A stretch of 64,000 nucleotides of DNA from Oopsacas minuta (GCA_024704765.1 JAKMXF010000325.1:275739-339738); one strand, 5' to 3'; shown: positions 34,060-45,419, numbered from the stretch's first letter. Translations and numbers: made by a program. The notes: generated from the sequence alone by a model not told the origin.

Positions 34060-34895
34060 AGCACTTAGTAAATAGTCCAGCTGCAAAGCTTAAAATTGTT
34101 CATTTTTTTGAAGAAAGTGCCATTGTTACTCCAGATGTAGCGTATGGCATCTTAATTGGATAGGAAGGAGAACCCACTCTGGATCTTCCCGATTTCTGGA
34201 AAATCGTCTCCCAAGGTCCATCTGTCCGAACACTGAGGAAGATCAAAAAACTGTATGACTTTCTCAAATGATTTCTAATCAGTATGTATTGTAAAAGGTG
34301 CTATTCTGGCAAGATGGCATAAAGTACTAGAATTTAGCTTTTTTGACACTCGATCCATCAAATCGTTTGAGAAATATTCACCCGAAAAGTTGTCGTACAG
34401 GTCAAATAAGCGAAAGTATAGTACATGATGCTGTCTTTCTAGAAAAACACCTTCCCCAATAAAAAAACTGATTAGAAATCATTTGAGAAAGTTTTACAGA
34501 TTTTTAATCTTCCCACAGTGTTCGGACAGATGGACCTTGGGGACAAATTATCTCGAAATAGGGAAGATCCAGAGTGGGTCCCCTTCAGGGTTCCTTCTAA
34601 CTTTCTGGGGGCAGCACATCTGACGGAGGTGTCGTCAAAATTCCGGGGGGTACAACCAAAATCCGGGTGTACTGGCAAAAATGTGATAATTCAAGCAAAT
34701 ATCCTGGGAATCGAGCATTTTTCAGGGAAAATTCTGGGCGAATACCCCCTAGATTCCTTAGAGTGAACACAGGTCCCCCTTCCTATCGAATTAAGATATC
34801 ATACGCTATATCTGGACCAAAAATGGCACTTTCTTCAAAAAATGAACAATTCATCTAATATTAGTCTTAACAGCTGGACTAAAATGGCTTGAGAT
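34060..34895. mobile_element. Foldback element with long inverted arms
   Basis: The left arm (about 34060-34283) and right arm (about 34467-34895) are inverted copies: TGTTCATTTTTTTGAAGAAA pairs with TTTCTTCAAAAAATGAACA; CCAGATGTAGCGTATGGCAT with GATATCATACGCTATATCTGG; GGTCCATCTGTCCGAACACT with GTGTTCGGACAGATGGACC. The right arm carries extra sequence (34600-34780) and a central spacer separates the arms. No transposase. The open frames here are mirror artefacts. Confidence 0.75.
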
Positions 34896-34899
34896 GGAT

Positions 34900-35426
34900 G
34901 TAAGCCCATTTTCAAAATTTGTAACTTCGCCAAGAATTAGATATTGAAAATATTTTCAATTAATTGTATGATAAAAATAGGTATGTTAAAATCTCTTGTA
35001 GTCCGATCTATGTTTGTAAACATAATTTACGTATTGTGAGAGGTGCCGGATATGGAAATTCCAGCTTTTATATCAACGACGGGTGGCGAATTGGCGATCT
35101 AAGAAAATAGTTAAGAAGTTCTGATATAAAATAGAGTACAACTAGGATAAGACCTACTCTTGAGGAAACAAAAATTAGTAGGTGCTGGTCGAAGTAGGTA
35201 AGTCTCTCCGAATATTCTTCCCATGCAATTAGAACAAGAATAGAAAAACAGTATTGGAGAAAAGTACGTAATAAGCTAAAGTATTAAGCCGAGCACATGT
35301 ACGTACTAACCGAATTCCACCGTATTTCGATCTGAATTAGATAACACTAGCTATTTCTCCACATAATAACCACAATATTATAATCTATAAACTATCTGAA
35401 TAAGCCTAGGAAACTATCTACAGCTT
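34900..35426. other. Intergenic
   Basis: No gene or recognisable repeat. Contains the 3' flank of RPL26. Confidence 0.35.
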
Positions 35427-35867
35427 CTAAGAGGTATCCATCACATCTTTCTGTGAGATTTTCCCCTTCTCCTTCCCTGCCTTCTTAGCAGAAGATTTCC
35501 TCTCAATAATACGTTTCCTATCCTCAGTCATTTTCAATTTGGTTATTATAACGTTAGAAGGATGTATACCTACTTTCGCAGTGATACCGTTAGCTCTGTC
35601 TCTCTGTATCTTGTCAATGTGTATCACCCATCGTTTCCGGTAGACGGCTATCACCTTGGAGCCCTGTGCGCCGCCCTTGTTGGTACCTCTCACAACTGTA
35701 ACTTCATCGTCTTTACGTATAGGCATAGCACGGATACTGTGTTTCTGTCGTAGCTCTTTGGAGAGGGGGGCACTCATCATTTTACGACGGATATGTGAGC
35801 TAGACCCGAAGTGAGCCTTACGACATTTCCTCCGAGAAGTTGTAGCTTTTGACCTTTTGTTCGTCAT
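35427..35867 (-). CDS. RPL26: Ribosomal protein L26 (uL24), single exon
   Basis: 146 aa, full family length (human 145). Strong matches: [74 protein letters not shown] and DRKRIIERK. It contains the KOW motif that binds 25S/28S rRNA near the polypeptide exit tunnel of the large cytosolic subunit. The N-terminus ([20 protein letters not shown]) is shifted from the usual MKFNP start but aligns from the TTSRRK segment on. The frame has no intron, unlike most animal RPL26 genes, and the region is less AT-rich than its surroundings. A functional retrocopy or lineage intron loss are both possible. Confidence 0.95.
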   Translation of the reverse strand: MTNKRSKATTSRRKCRKAHFGSSSHIRRKMMSAPLSKELRQKHSIRAMPIRKDDEVTVVRGTNKGGAQGSKVIAVYRKRWVIHIDKIQRDRANGITAKVGIHPSNVIITKLKMTEDRKRIIERKSSAKKAGKEKGKISQKDVMDTS

Positions 35868-36499
35868 TTCGAGGATAGAGAAATGTTAAATTTACTAACA
35901 GAAATATTAATATTATCAGTAATATGAGATAGTTGTAGACTCGCTGAACTTGTACGTTATAGGGAATAAGGAGAATTTAAGGATTTGATATAATCAATAT
36001 ACGTATTGATATTTTGGAATTATGCAGTATTATAGAAAACCTGCAAGGAAATTTTCTGCTGGCCAAATTAGGTTCCGAAAAGATACTTTAGAAATAGAGC
36101 TAATCCATAAAAACAGGGAAAACTCCAAAATGAATAATGATACACTAGGACAACAGTTTTTCATCTAGACATCAAACTATATCCTTAGTTAGAAAATTTT
36201 AAAAGCAAATAATTCATTCAGTTCTAGTCGGGGTTGTATTCGCCTATATATAGTATAGATATGAAGATAGTTAGGATAGGAGAACCGTGTTCCAGAATAT
36301 GGTTATTAATGAAGATGCTCTTATAACCGGTGTATTCTTATTGCGTTACCAACAAGTATTAACATTATTTGTATATTATGATTTATATCAAACAACCGTA
36401 TTTCTCATATTTTGAGTATTTTTTTGACTGATTTCGAATTTTCACAGCTAGGTAAAGACTAAACCTTGCAAACAGAATTATCAAAAATAAAAACTCTAC
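35868..36499. other. Intergenic between RPL26 and ZNHIT6
   Basis: A 632-bp AT-rich spacer that must hold the RPL26 promoter and the ZNHIT6 3' end. No TATA box or repeat recognised. Confidence 0.4.
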
Positions 36500-37273
36500 T
36501 CAGCATAGCATTACAGTGATAGACGGAAACTCCATAATCCTACGATAACGTAGATTATCCTTTATACTCATATCCATATCCAGCAGTACCATACCACCAG
36601 TTTGTGTTAACTTAGCTTGTAATGCATTGACGCCTCTCGCCTTTACAACTCTACTGTATACCTTAAAATATTCCTCTCCCTCGCATTTAGCAAGATACTC
36701 TAATACCAAATCTCTAAGCAGAGTTGTCTCCCTAACTCCAGATGGATAGAATTCCCCACACCTAGAGCCAGCGAATACTAGCCGTAGATACCAGTAGATT
36801 AGTCCCTGCTTTATGTTGTATTTTGTTTCGTTTTGTGTCCTAGAACTTATGCCTGGGGGTGCACGGTATAGAATAGTACCTCTTTTTATGAGTTCGGATT
36901 TCAGACGGCCGAGTAGAGAAAGTTTATGTTTAGAAACTTTCATATGAGATTTGACGTCACGGTCTGAACGGTCTACTATCCTTCCCACATCCTCTAGGAA
37001 GAAGTAATCCGAGTAGAAAGTATTCTCATTATACTCAGCCTGCGGAACCAGTTTACTCTTGTCCCGCTCTCCGCTACAATTTCTGTCTAACTTATGTTGC
37101 TTGACGCAAGACAAGCTGCAACTCCTGAGGGAGCAGGCAGGACACCTGTACTTCCATTCCTCAGCTACACACGTTTGACACAGCTTGCTATAGTCTAGAG
37201 GAGGCAGTGGTTGGAGAGGAGAAGATGGAATCTCACCAGGCTCAGGAAATGAACAGTTATCAGGTGAATTCAT
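36500..37273 (-). CDS. ZNHIT6: Box C/D snoRNA protein 1-like, zf-HIT protein
   Basis: 257 aa, single exon. Residues 32-66 form a complete HIT-type zinc finger (C32, C35, C44, C47, C52, C56, H60, C66; segment CQTCVAEEWKYRCPACSLRS). The rest matches the BCD1/ZNHIT6 C-terminal domain: YFLEDVGRIVDRSDR, GTILYRAPPGISSRTQNETK, IYWYLRLVFAG and a final IMEFPSITVML like the family's EFPTIYVVL. BCD1 acts in the nucleus as an assembly factor that binds NOP58-containing box C/D pre-snoRNPs with R2TP. Shorter than human ZNHIT6 (about 470 aa), mainly because the N-terminal acidic region is missing. It sits 630 bp upstream of RPL26 on the same strand. Confidence 0.87.
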   Translation of the reverse strand: MNSPDNCSFPEPGEIPSSPLQPLPPLDYSKLCQTCVAEEWKYRCPACSLRSCSLSCVKQHKLDRNCSGERDKSKLVPQAEYNENTFYSDYFFLEDVGRIVDRSDRDVKSHMKVSKHKLSLLGRLKSELIKRGTILYRAPPGISSRTQNETKYNIKQGLIYWYLRLVFAGSRCGEFYPSGVRETTLLRDLVLEYLAKCEGEEYFKVYSRVVKARGVNALQAKLTQTGGMVLLDMDMSIKDNLRYRRIMEFPSITVMLC

Positions 37274-37364
37274 AACCGAAAGATACTAACGTCTAGATAT
37301 TATTACTCTATAAAAGCGGAATATACTAAGTATAGTCTATGGAATAAGTACAGAGATGCCAACT

Positions 37365-37545
37365 CTCACGGCTTACCCGTGAGTCTCAGGCTTTTTCAGA
37401 GGACCAAATGTTATTCTCATGGGATTTTATGATTCTTCAGTGTACATTTGATGCTGAAATGCTAAATCTCACTACTTTTGAGAGGAAACCTCACGGATTG
37501 GGCCTGAACCGTGGCTAATAATGTGATATTTACAAATAAAAAAAG
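37365..37545. repeat. Possible MITE fragment (ATGCCAACTCTCACGG end)
   Basis: The 'gccaactctcacggcttaccc ... cctcacggattgggcc' stretch has short inverted CTCACGG/CCGTGAG pairs and looks like transposon debris. Weakly supported. Confidence 0.3.
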
Positions 37546-37770
37546 GTGACAATTACGTCATAGGTGTGAATTTCCGTCCAAGACTAAAACCTGTCCGAAT
37601 CAGGCCAAAATACCTATGTATGTCAAAAATCAATCCTGGGGGTCTTCCAGTTTCTTCAGTCAATTCCGAAAATACAAACATAATTATATATATGCACGTA
37701 TATATATGCGTGAATTACGTAAGGGGAATTCCGTATCAAGTTATCCAGCCTTTTCACTAACATCAATTTG
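37545..37770 (-). repeat. Dispersed repeat family B, copy 4
   Basis: Reverse complement of the left part of family B (TGACAATTACGTCATAGGTG, GAATTTCCGTCCAAGAC, CTTCCAGTTTCTTCAGTCAA). Directly abuts the family C repeat. Confidence 0.65.
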
Positions 37771-38345
37771 CCAAAAGTTTGTGTTTTGAAAGCCCCAACC
37801 CAACCATTAGATATGTGTTAATTAAATATTTTCGTGAAGTTGTTATGGAATTATGAAGAGACAAAATATAAATTTTTTCAAAATTTTGAATTGAAGCCAT
37901 TTGTATAATATCTTACAAACTAGTCAATGTCAAACTTGTTAGCTCATGTCCGATTGAAATGAAATTCTTCATAAAGATAGATTAGAGCATGTAGAATCTC
38001 CCTTTCGCATAAAAAAATGCAATCATATTTATTGTGTTGCAAATAATTGGAAGTGAAACCGGAACTATTACATATCATTTGGGGAAAGTTTGGGAACATA
38101 ATTTTTAACGTGTTTTTACTTTGGTACTCGTGTTGTTACACAATATAGAGGTTCCCATATATTCCTTTCAAGTTACTTACATTTCCTTTGTGTAGCTCTT
38201 TTTACAATTTGTAAAAAATTCCAAATTTCCCAAATGGTTAAAAACCCTTTACCTGTTTTCTGATTATTTAATTCCAGAGAAAAGTTAATTTATTCTAATG
38301 TATATACTGATCACAATTAAAGATGAATCAAATACTTTAATAGTT
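37770..38345 (+). repeat. Dispersed repeat family C, left copy of a long inverted pair
   Basis: About 575 bp are repeated in reverse orientation at 43235-43810 with high identity by eye. Examples: CATGTCCGATTGAAATGAAA here versus TTTCATTTCAATCGGACATG there; TTCAAGTTACTTACATTTCC versus GGAAATGTAAGTAACTTGAA. No ORF. The pair flanks the MATE gene. Confidence 0.88.
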
Positions 38346-38970
38346 TAATATAGCAAATTATAATTTGATATAACATGATTTTGAAATATTTGTAAATGTG
38401 TGAAAATATTCTTAACCGATCACTGCAGGAAAAATGTGTCATTTTATGACGTCAAAAAGGTGCAAATATCTCGATTTGGGTGCGGGAATAGCATAAAGCG
38501 AAGTGGTGAAGTTCTATTTTGTTACGAACGTAACACTTAGGCAGTATTCGCTTAATCAGTATTGTTTCAATGCATTTCACTAATCCTGACAAATTTGCTT
38601 GTCCGAACGAAATATTTACAATTGGAGTGCTTTACCGATTAGCGAGGGTGTACAGTAAATATTTATTCAGATTAAAGGTAACGAAGTAATATGCCTAATA
38701 GTGTATAAGTGAGTGTCTCGGATTATTAGTTAGTTCGTTAAGTAAATATAGTAGACCCTATCCTTCGTGTGACAGGGTTAGGTACGCCCATTAGCAGAAA
38801 GTGAAGGTACCTCAGGGCTAAGTCCTTTTCGTCAAGATTGCCCAATATATATGAGATGGATACAGTATAGAACAAATTAATAAATATCATGTCAATTAGC
38901 AGCAAATAGATAACATGGAAACAGCGAAGAGGCCAGCAAAATACAGGCAGATTGCTGAACAAGCATAAAA

Positions 38971-40533
38971 TCAAATAATCATAAATTTAACTACAACAAA
39001 CAGGAATACTCCAAAAAGTAAACAAATAACATATCTTAAGACAATGAATAACTTAGAATTCAGAAGAAGTTCCAATTTGGCTATTTTGAATTCTGGAAAG
39101 GGAAAACGAGAAGGGAATGTTGGCCTATCTGTGAGCTGTGGTTCCACAATACTAGCATTCATATGAGTGTTGTAGGAAATGTTTTGTGCAATGATATTCC
39201 AATTACGACAAAAGAGTATAGTCATAGAAGAAACAAAAGTGAGAGCATTGGATACACTTAAGATGAAAAACAGTACAAGTGCCTTAAGTGTGAAGTACCT
39301 TACAAATATGAAATCTGAAACTAATCCAAAAACACACAGAAAGAAGAACTTTAGGATAGTTTGAGTATGTTGCAACCCACAAGCATTCATGACTCCCTGA
39401 CCGAATATAATAGTGTCAGAAACGAGGATACAAACCGGTTGTATTAGCATATTGATATAGAGCTCTTTTAAGAACTTTTCATCTGTAGTGAATAAATTAC
39501 ATAATTGCCGGTAAAACAGCATTGCATTTATACAAATAAATAGTAAAACAGTTTCTCCAAATGCTATTCCAAATATTGCAGATTTCTTGGCTTTGGTGAC
39601 AGTATTCGCACCTAACAGCTGTCCAACACGGACTGTTAGAGCTCTAGAATAACCCATGGTAAATAGTGAATATAGATACCATACTGATATCATTATTGAG
39701 TATATTGCTAACTCACTTTCGTCATTGAAAATCCGAAGCAAAATGATCAATGCGATTATACGAGTAGATGCAGCACTTATCATTGTCTGTAAGGAAGCTG
39801 GGATAACAAATTTAGCAGTGTTATACCAACCACTAATCAAATCAATGCTCAACTCTACATGGGGCAGGTTTTGATGAAATAATTGAATATGTGTGAATAT
39901 TAGTAACGCAATAATATAAGTACTGATGACGTAAGCAGAAGCTGCACCTGCAATTCCTAAATTACAATGCATTATAAGAATGTACTGGAGAAAACCATTT
40001 GATATATTTCCGACCATAAGATATATTAATGGACTCCAAACAATATTTTGTGATTGAAGATAAGAAATGGATATCTTGTAATAAGCATAGGAAGGAAATC
40101 CAAAACAGAATATGGTGGTATATGATCCAGCGCCTATCGATAACTCCCAACTTTGAGTGAATAGGTACACAATTGAACCTATACTAACAAATAGTGAGAA
40201 TAAAGGGAAACAAAGAAGAATTGTTAAGATTAATACTCTGTAGTAATATAGTTTCATCAAGCTATGTTGACCTGCTCCGTACGCTTGAGAACATAAGATG
40301 GTTACACAAGCCGATAAACCTTCCGAAATTGAATAAGAAAAAATAGTTAATACTATCTGACCAATGAATAGAGCGCTTAATTCTGTAGAAACATCTTTAC
40401 CTGATACTCTCCCAATAAATATGTTACTCATTTTCATTTGTATGCCTTCGGTTAGACTAATAATGGAAGTGGGAAGTGCGAGGAGAGTAAGAAATTTTAT
40501 CTCCTCGAATGTCCATGCAATTTTAGCACACAT
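38971..40533 (-). CDS. SLC47-type MATE family multidrug/toxin extrusion transporter
   Basis: 520 aa, single exon, 12-13 membrane segments. The family signature is SACVTILCSQAYGAGQ (residues 74-89), and each half has the expected proline- and glycine-rich helices (LALPTSIISLTEG, FIGRVSGKDVS, FVIPASLQTMISAA, RVGQLLGANTVTKAKKSAIF). A final hydrophobic helix (about 495-520) corresponds to the thirteenth TM of animal MATEs. MATE carriers export organic cations at the plasma membrane, usually by H+ exchange. The start MCAKIAWTFEEIKFL is the first ATG of the frame. It is intronless, unlike vertebrate SLC47 genes, and bracketed by an inverted pair of 575-bp repeats. Substrate not predictable. Confidence 0.93.
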   Translation of the reverse strand: MCAKIAWTFEEIKFLTLLALPTSIISLTEGIQMKMSNIFIGRVSGKDVSTELSALFIGQIVLTIFSYSISEGLSACVTILCSQAYGAGQHSLMKLYYYRVLILTILLCFPLFSLFVSIGSIVYLFTQSWELSIGAGSYTTIFCFGFPSYAYYKISISYLQSQNIVWSPLIYLMVGNISNGFLQYILIMHCNLGIAGAASAYVISTYIIALLIFTHIQLFHQNLPHVELSIDLISGWYNTAKFVIPASLQTMISAASTRIIALIILLRIFNDESELAIYSIMISVWYLYSLFTMGYSRALTVRVGQLLGANTVTKAKKSAIFGIAFGETVLLFICINAMLFYRQLCNLFTTDEKFLKELYINMLIQPVCILVSDTIIFGQGVMNACGLQHTQTILKFFFLCVFGLVSDFIFVRYFTLKALVLFFILSVSNALTFVSSMTILFCRNWNIIAQNISYNTHMNASIVEPQLTDRPTFPSRFPFPEFKIAKLELLLNSKLFIVLRYVICLLFGVFLFVVVKFMII

Positions 40534-42205
40534 TACTTTAATTTATGAATCTCTTTGAACTCACCTTGTATTTATTCAATCAACTAACGATTCAACCCAG
40601 GGTTTCTCAGTATGATCACACTCTAGTACAGATATTTTGTAACTAAAGAATAACATTCTAATCAGTGGCGTTGTGTGGCTTTGAAATCTGGAAGTGGCAC
40701 AAATTCAATCTAGTGTGGAACAAGTTCTGGATAAGGGTCTAGAGGCGGTGTAACAATCAGAAAAGGTCCAGGAGCAAAACCCATCGGAAGAAATAACGTT
40801 TGATTTGCAATTACAGAATCACAGAAAGTTGCCATTTTTCTGGTCCCTTGGAGACGAAAAAGAAATTAGAAGTCAATTCAAATTAAAAAACGTGTCCACT
40901 TCAATTGTTTATTTGACTGACTTCCCGTAAAGCTACAGAAAAATTTGTTATTATTCGAAAGTATAGCGTTGGTGGATTACGAAAATGCCATCAGAATTGT
41001 AAAATATACCACTCTCATATTATAGAATTTCTTCCTCAAGATGGTTCAAAGAGATAAATTTAGAGATAGCATTCAGAGCTATTTTTACCATTTATCTCTA
41101 AAGCAATTTACAAATATCACTATAAATTCTGCAATGATTGATTCCAATTTATTTTGTATGAAAACTACCTCTTTGTGTCTGAAATATTACACAATCAGAA
41201 ACATATATTGCCTTGTATGATTCTTACTATTGTCGAAACACCTGAATGTACATACTTATATCACACATACTACTTATAATTTGGCATAGGGGAACCAGGA
41301 ACCAGTGCATAAACAGAAAATATTACATTTCTGTTTATGTATGCCCTGTACTTTATACAAGATACCTTATTTACGTATTTGTAAATATTTAAAGCAAACG
41401 GAACTATTAAATTATCGGATAAGAAATACATACGCCGATGTAGTGTACATCGATAACACCAGTTCACTCCATTCAAATTTGCCATAAGAAAAAGTGCAAG
41501 AACTATTAAAAATTACTTGAATTTTGTGTATTTCATATCTAGAATAACTAATGATTCATACAATTTATGTTTAACCTTTCACAAATAACTTTTCGTCCCA
41601 TAAATAATGGGTTTGGAATCTAGGAAATGTATAATCTAGTTAACCCAATTCTATATGGTTTAAATCGGTTTTATTTCTACTTCCTCACCAAGTAAACTAA
41701 TATTTTTAACTTCCTCTAATACTTGTATTTCTGCATTTACTGACAACTTTTGTAGACTAACTAATGGTGTATTATTCGATTTAATACTTTCAATGCCTTT
41801 GAAATTTTAATTCGGAAGGTTTAATATTGCTAAGTTTAGTCTTTTCCCTTTTGGACCATTCCTCCTTACAATTTTCTTCATTTTTAGTATTCTCATAAAT
41901 TTTTCGAAATGATTACAAAAGGGAGACATTTGCATGTAAGTTACAGCATTTAATTTTACAGTTGCTTCATCCTCATATTCATCAGGTATTTCATTACTAA
42001 TTTCTATCTCACACATAACACACATCTCTAATTCGGTAAATTTGTTCTCATAATCATTGGATCGTTTTCAAAACATAAAATATTCATGAAAATTCAAAAA
42101 TATAGTCAATTTCATACAAATTTTTAAAATTTAAGATTTAAAAACATAAAAAACATAAAAAACATGTAGAACTATTTTCTTGATCTTTTATCCATTTTAT
42201 ACTTA
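40534..42205. other. Intergenic, no supported gene
   Basis: AT-rich. Contains a hairpin at 41306-41342 (CATAAACAGAAA/TTTCTGTTTATG) and a possible MITE end at 40664 (CAGTGGCGTTGTGTGGC). A 73-codon open frame (41807-42025, minus) has no recognisable similarity. Confidence 0.4.
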
Positions 42206-42399
42206 TCGTAAACTGGGGCTACTTTGGCCCACTGGGTTTGCTTTAGCCCAAATATTGAAATTTGCTTACGTATCGAATAGATATTGTATTTGTATTCGAA
42301 ATTGTCCCCGATATTTCAAATTTGTTAAAAATTTGGCAAGTCATTTTCAAGTATAATACTGAATCAAACCTAGTGGGCCAAAGTAGCCCCAGTTTATGG
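42206..42399. mobile_element. MITE family D, copy 2 (TA duplication)
   Basis: 194 bp with the same inverted ends as 28134-28369 (CGTAAACTGGGGCTACTTTG ... AGTAGCCCCAGTTTATGG), flanked by TA (42204-42205, 42400-42401). The centre is about 40 bp shorter than in copy 1. Confidence 0.87.
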
Positions 42400-43234
42400 T
42401 ATTGTCTATATTGTAACTGACCCTGTGCATTACATGAGCTGTACACAGATGTAGAACAGTAGTAACATTGAAATTTTCATTATTGGAGACAAACTCCAAA
42501 AGTTTTTCATTTCAAATTAAAATGTCAAATTGTCACAAGAAAATCCTCAAATTTTGTTAGAATCATTAAAGTGATTTTTAAATATTTTACTCACAGAATA
42601 ATTATCTATTAATCTTCCCATATTTCTGCGTTTGCTACAAGATAAATTACTACTATAAGCACCCGTACCATCTGTATGATGAGTTGAAAGAGATCCTTTA
42701 GAATACAACTTGGCCACTACACGATTATTCAAATAATTCTTGTCCTCAATATAAATACATACGGTCTACAGTTAGGGAATTTACACTCTGCTCTAGCCAG
42801 TACAGTTACTTTGTGTGGGCCGCCTCGATAATCAGTTTTGAGGCCCTCTTAATAGACTAAGCTGTCGGTACAGGTTGTAATTTTTATACTGTATTTTTTC
42901 CTCGCTTCGCTCGGATTTGAAACCCATATAATGTTCAATTTTTTTTGCAGTAATTATCAGTTGACTACACAATATTAATAGAAGGGAATACTGGAGGAGA
43001 TTTGATCGGTACAAATTCAAGAGTGTCAAATTCGGAATCAGAGTATTGAATTACCCCCTTGTGCTGTTTGGATCATTCTTCTACGATTATTCAAAGGTTA
43101 TATATTCGGGGAAATACATATCTTTTAAACTATCCATGGTTAAATTGAAAAATATTTTATTCATAAATATTATAGAAATAATTAAAGCTACTGTTAAATA
43201 TAGATATTCAATGAATGCATAATATATACAGTAC
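42400..43234. other. Intergenic, no supported gene
   Basis: AT-rich. Short open frames only. A small hairpin-type stretch (CTCGCTTCGCTCGGA, about 42900) belongs to the GAAG/CTTC palindrome vocabulary of the window. Confidence 0.35.
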
Positions 43235-43850
43235 CTATTTTAAAGTATTTGATTCATCTTTAATTGTGATCAGTATATACATTAGAATAAATTAACTTTT
43301 CTCTGGAATTAAATAATCAGAAAACAGGTAAAGGGTTTTTAACCATTTGGGAAATTTGGAATTTTTTTTACAATTGTCAAAAGAGCTACACAAAGGAAAT
43401 GTAAGTAACTTGAAAGGAATATATGGGAACCTTTATATTGTGTAACAACACGAGTATCAAAGTAAAAACACGTTAAAAATTATGTTCCAAAACTTTCCCT
43501 GAATGATATGTAATAGTTCCGGTTTCATTTTACACCTCTGTTTCAGTTCAAATTATTTGCAACACAATAAATATGATTGCATTTTTTATGCGAAAGGGAG
43601 ATTCTACATGCTCTAATCTATCTTTATGAAGAATTTCATTTCAATCGGACATGAGCTAACAAGTTTGACATTGACTAGTTTGTAAGATATTATACAAATG
43701 GCTTCAATTCAAAATTTTGAAAAAATTTATATTTTGTCTCTTCATAATTCCATAACAACTTCACGAAAATATTTAATTAACACATATCTAAAGGTTGGGT
43801 TGGGGCTTTCGACACACAAACTTTTAGACAATTCGATTTATGTTAGTCAA
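43235..43850 (-). repeat. Dispersed repeat family C, right copy of the inverted pair
   Basis: Mirror of 37770-38345. The match continues slightly past the core (AAAACACAAACTTTTGGCAA/ACACACAAACTTTTAGACAA). It has a small extra segment at about 43530-43550 relative to the left copy. Confidence 0.88.
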
Positions 43851-43869
43851 TATGACAAATGACCTGACA

Positions 43870-44720
43870 AAAAGCTAGCTCATCATTGGATTATTACTTT
43901 ATCATGACTGTACAAAAATTCCAACTTTTCCAAATTTCGAAGATTTCATACTTAATACCCAAGGCACGAAGTGCTGAGATTACAAACCAAAAAGCGGCAT
44001 AGCATCTCCAGTGATACCACAGAAGGCCATTCAATGTAATTTAGATGGACATGGATAATACAATCTTAAAATTTTATCTACTTTGTTAATTCGTGGCACG
44101 AACACATAGATTAATTGCGTTTGAATAGCCGCTTCGTTTGCTAGGTCGCTGCGCGATAGTTAGTGCCTTTGATCAGCTTAGGCATTCAATAGCTAAATTT
44201 CTTGATGGTTTGGGTCGCTACGCGACCGGGTATTATACTTGGCACTATGTGCCTCGAGGATAAGTTTTTGCGGAAAATATTATTATTTATTATCCATGAG
44301 CCATCCAAATCCAATTTAATGGCCTTCTGTGATAATACTGGAGCTGCTACGTGGCTTTTAGCATTTAGAAATTCAGAAATTTTGATGTTTTTGTAAAGTC
44401 ATGATAACGTAATAATCCCATGATGAGTTAGCTTTTATCACAATCATGACGTTAGGACATTTGTCACATTGAGGGGTACCTGTGATACAAATTCAACCAT
44501 CTATCATTTATATTGGCTGAGCAGTGGTTAATAATGTGATTTTCCGAAAATCCAAAAAGGTGACAATGACGTCATAATTTCGTTATACGTGAGAATTATC
44601 GGAGCCAGGCCCAAAATACCCCTGTATGCCAAAAATAATACCTGGGGGTTCTCCAGTTTCTTCAATCAATTCTGTACATACAAACATATAAATATACACA
44701 CAGATTAATTACGATTTAAT
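43870..44720 (-). repeat. Dispersed repeat family B, copy 5 (most complete)
   Basis: Reverse complement of copy 1, including both ends: the palindrome-rich end (about 43960-44260: AAGGCACGAAGTGCTGAG, GCTAGGTCGCTGCGCGATAG, GGGTCGCTACGCGACC) and the GTTTCTTCAATCAATTCTG end near 44660. An internal stretch at about 44050-44290 duplicates the palindrome region in opposite orientation, so this copy may itself be composite. Confidence 0.7.
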
Positions 44721-44805
44721 ACTTTTTATGAATGAACCAATTTTCCCGTAATACATCATCAAATAATGAGATAATGACAATGAACCGCCCGCCCGCACGC
44801 ATTTT

Positions 44806-44846
44806 CAGGTGGATCTCAGGTGGATCTCAGGTGGATCTCAGGTGGA
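44806..44846. repeat. Tandem repeat (CAGGTGGATCT)n
   Basis: Nearly four perfect 11-bp units. Confidence 0.9.
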
Positions 44847-45204
44847 ACTGAAACAAGTTTCTCATTAACGGTCCCTAAATTATTTCTTGTCTCAAATACA
44901 ATGTTATGTATGTGGAAATGAACGTGGCGCAAGCGTACAAGGAATCATGTTTGATGAAATTACGATTAGGAGCGTGGAAATTGAGAATCTTTAACGATAA
45001 CACTAAATTACTGATTTACCCGTAGCAAAATTTGATTAAGAGAAGGAGCGCTATCCGAATAACCTGTATAACTCCCTTATGCAGTGCATTTCTGCGAGGC
45101 AGAAGCATATCACAAAATGATCGAACAAAACGGAATGTGGCCAGGTCTGTCTCATAGAGATAGAGTTGTACAGCCAGTACAGGTCAAGGCAAAAAAGTGG
45201 TCTG

Positions 45205-45335
45205 GCAACCAGAGCCATTTTGGGTAGGCATATGCCCACCCAGATTTGACTCCACTGTAATACAAAAAGTATAGGGCGGGTGGGCATGAGGTCATCTTTG
45301 CCCACCCTGACTCATGAGCCTAGTTGCGGCAATGC
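45205..45335. repeat. Dispersed repeat family F, copy 2
   Basis: Matches 12905-13045, including AAAAAGTATAGGGCGGGTGG and CTCATGAGCCTAGTTGCG. Confidence 0.75.
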
Positions 45336-45419
45336 CCACTACTATATGGATTTTCTGTTATGATTACATTTTCAGTTTGAAATTTGAATCATAATCCACT
45401 CAGTTATAGGTCACTATGG

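Noticed and set aside
34472-34858. Frames in the foldback region (for example MFGQMDLGDKLSRNRE)
   Set aside because: Both strands give similar-length frames because of the inverted arms. No motif.
38738-38974. 78-aa frame after the MATE gene
   Set aside because: Hydrophobic but in another frame, no family match, and it overlaps the MATE stop region. Likely chance in AT-rich sequence.
41807-42025. 73-codon acidic frame on the minus strand
   Set aside because: Starts MCVMCEIEISNEIPDEYEDE and looks superficially protein-like, but it has no recognised motif or splice partners and is short. Not enough to call a gene.
44806-44846. Possible CRISPR-like array
   Set aside because: Contiguous 11-bp units without spacers, in a eukaryotic genome. 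It is a minisatellite.
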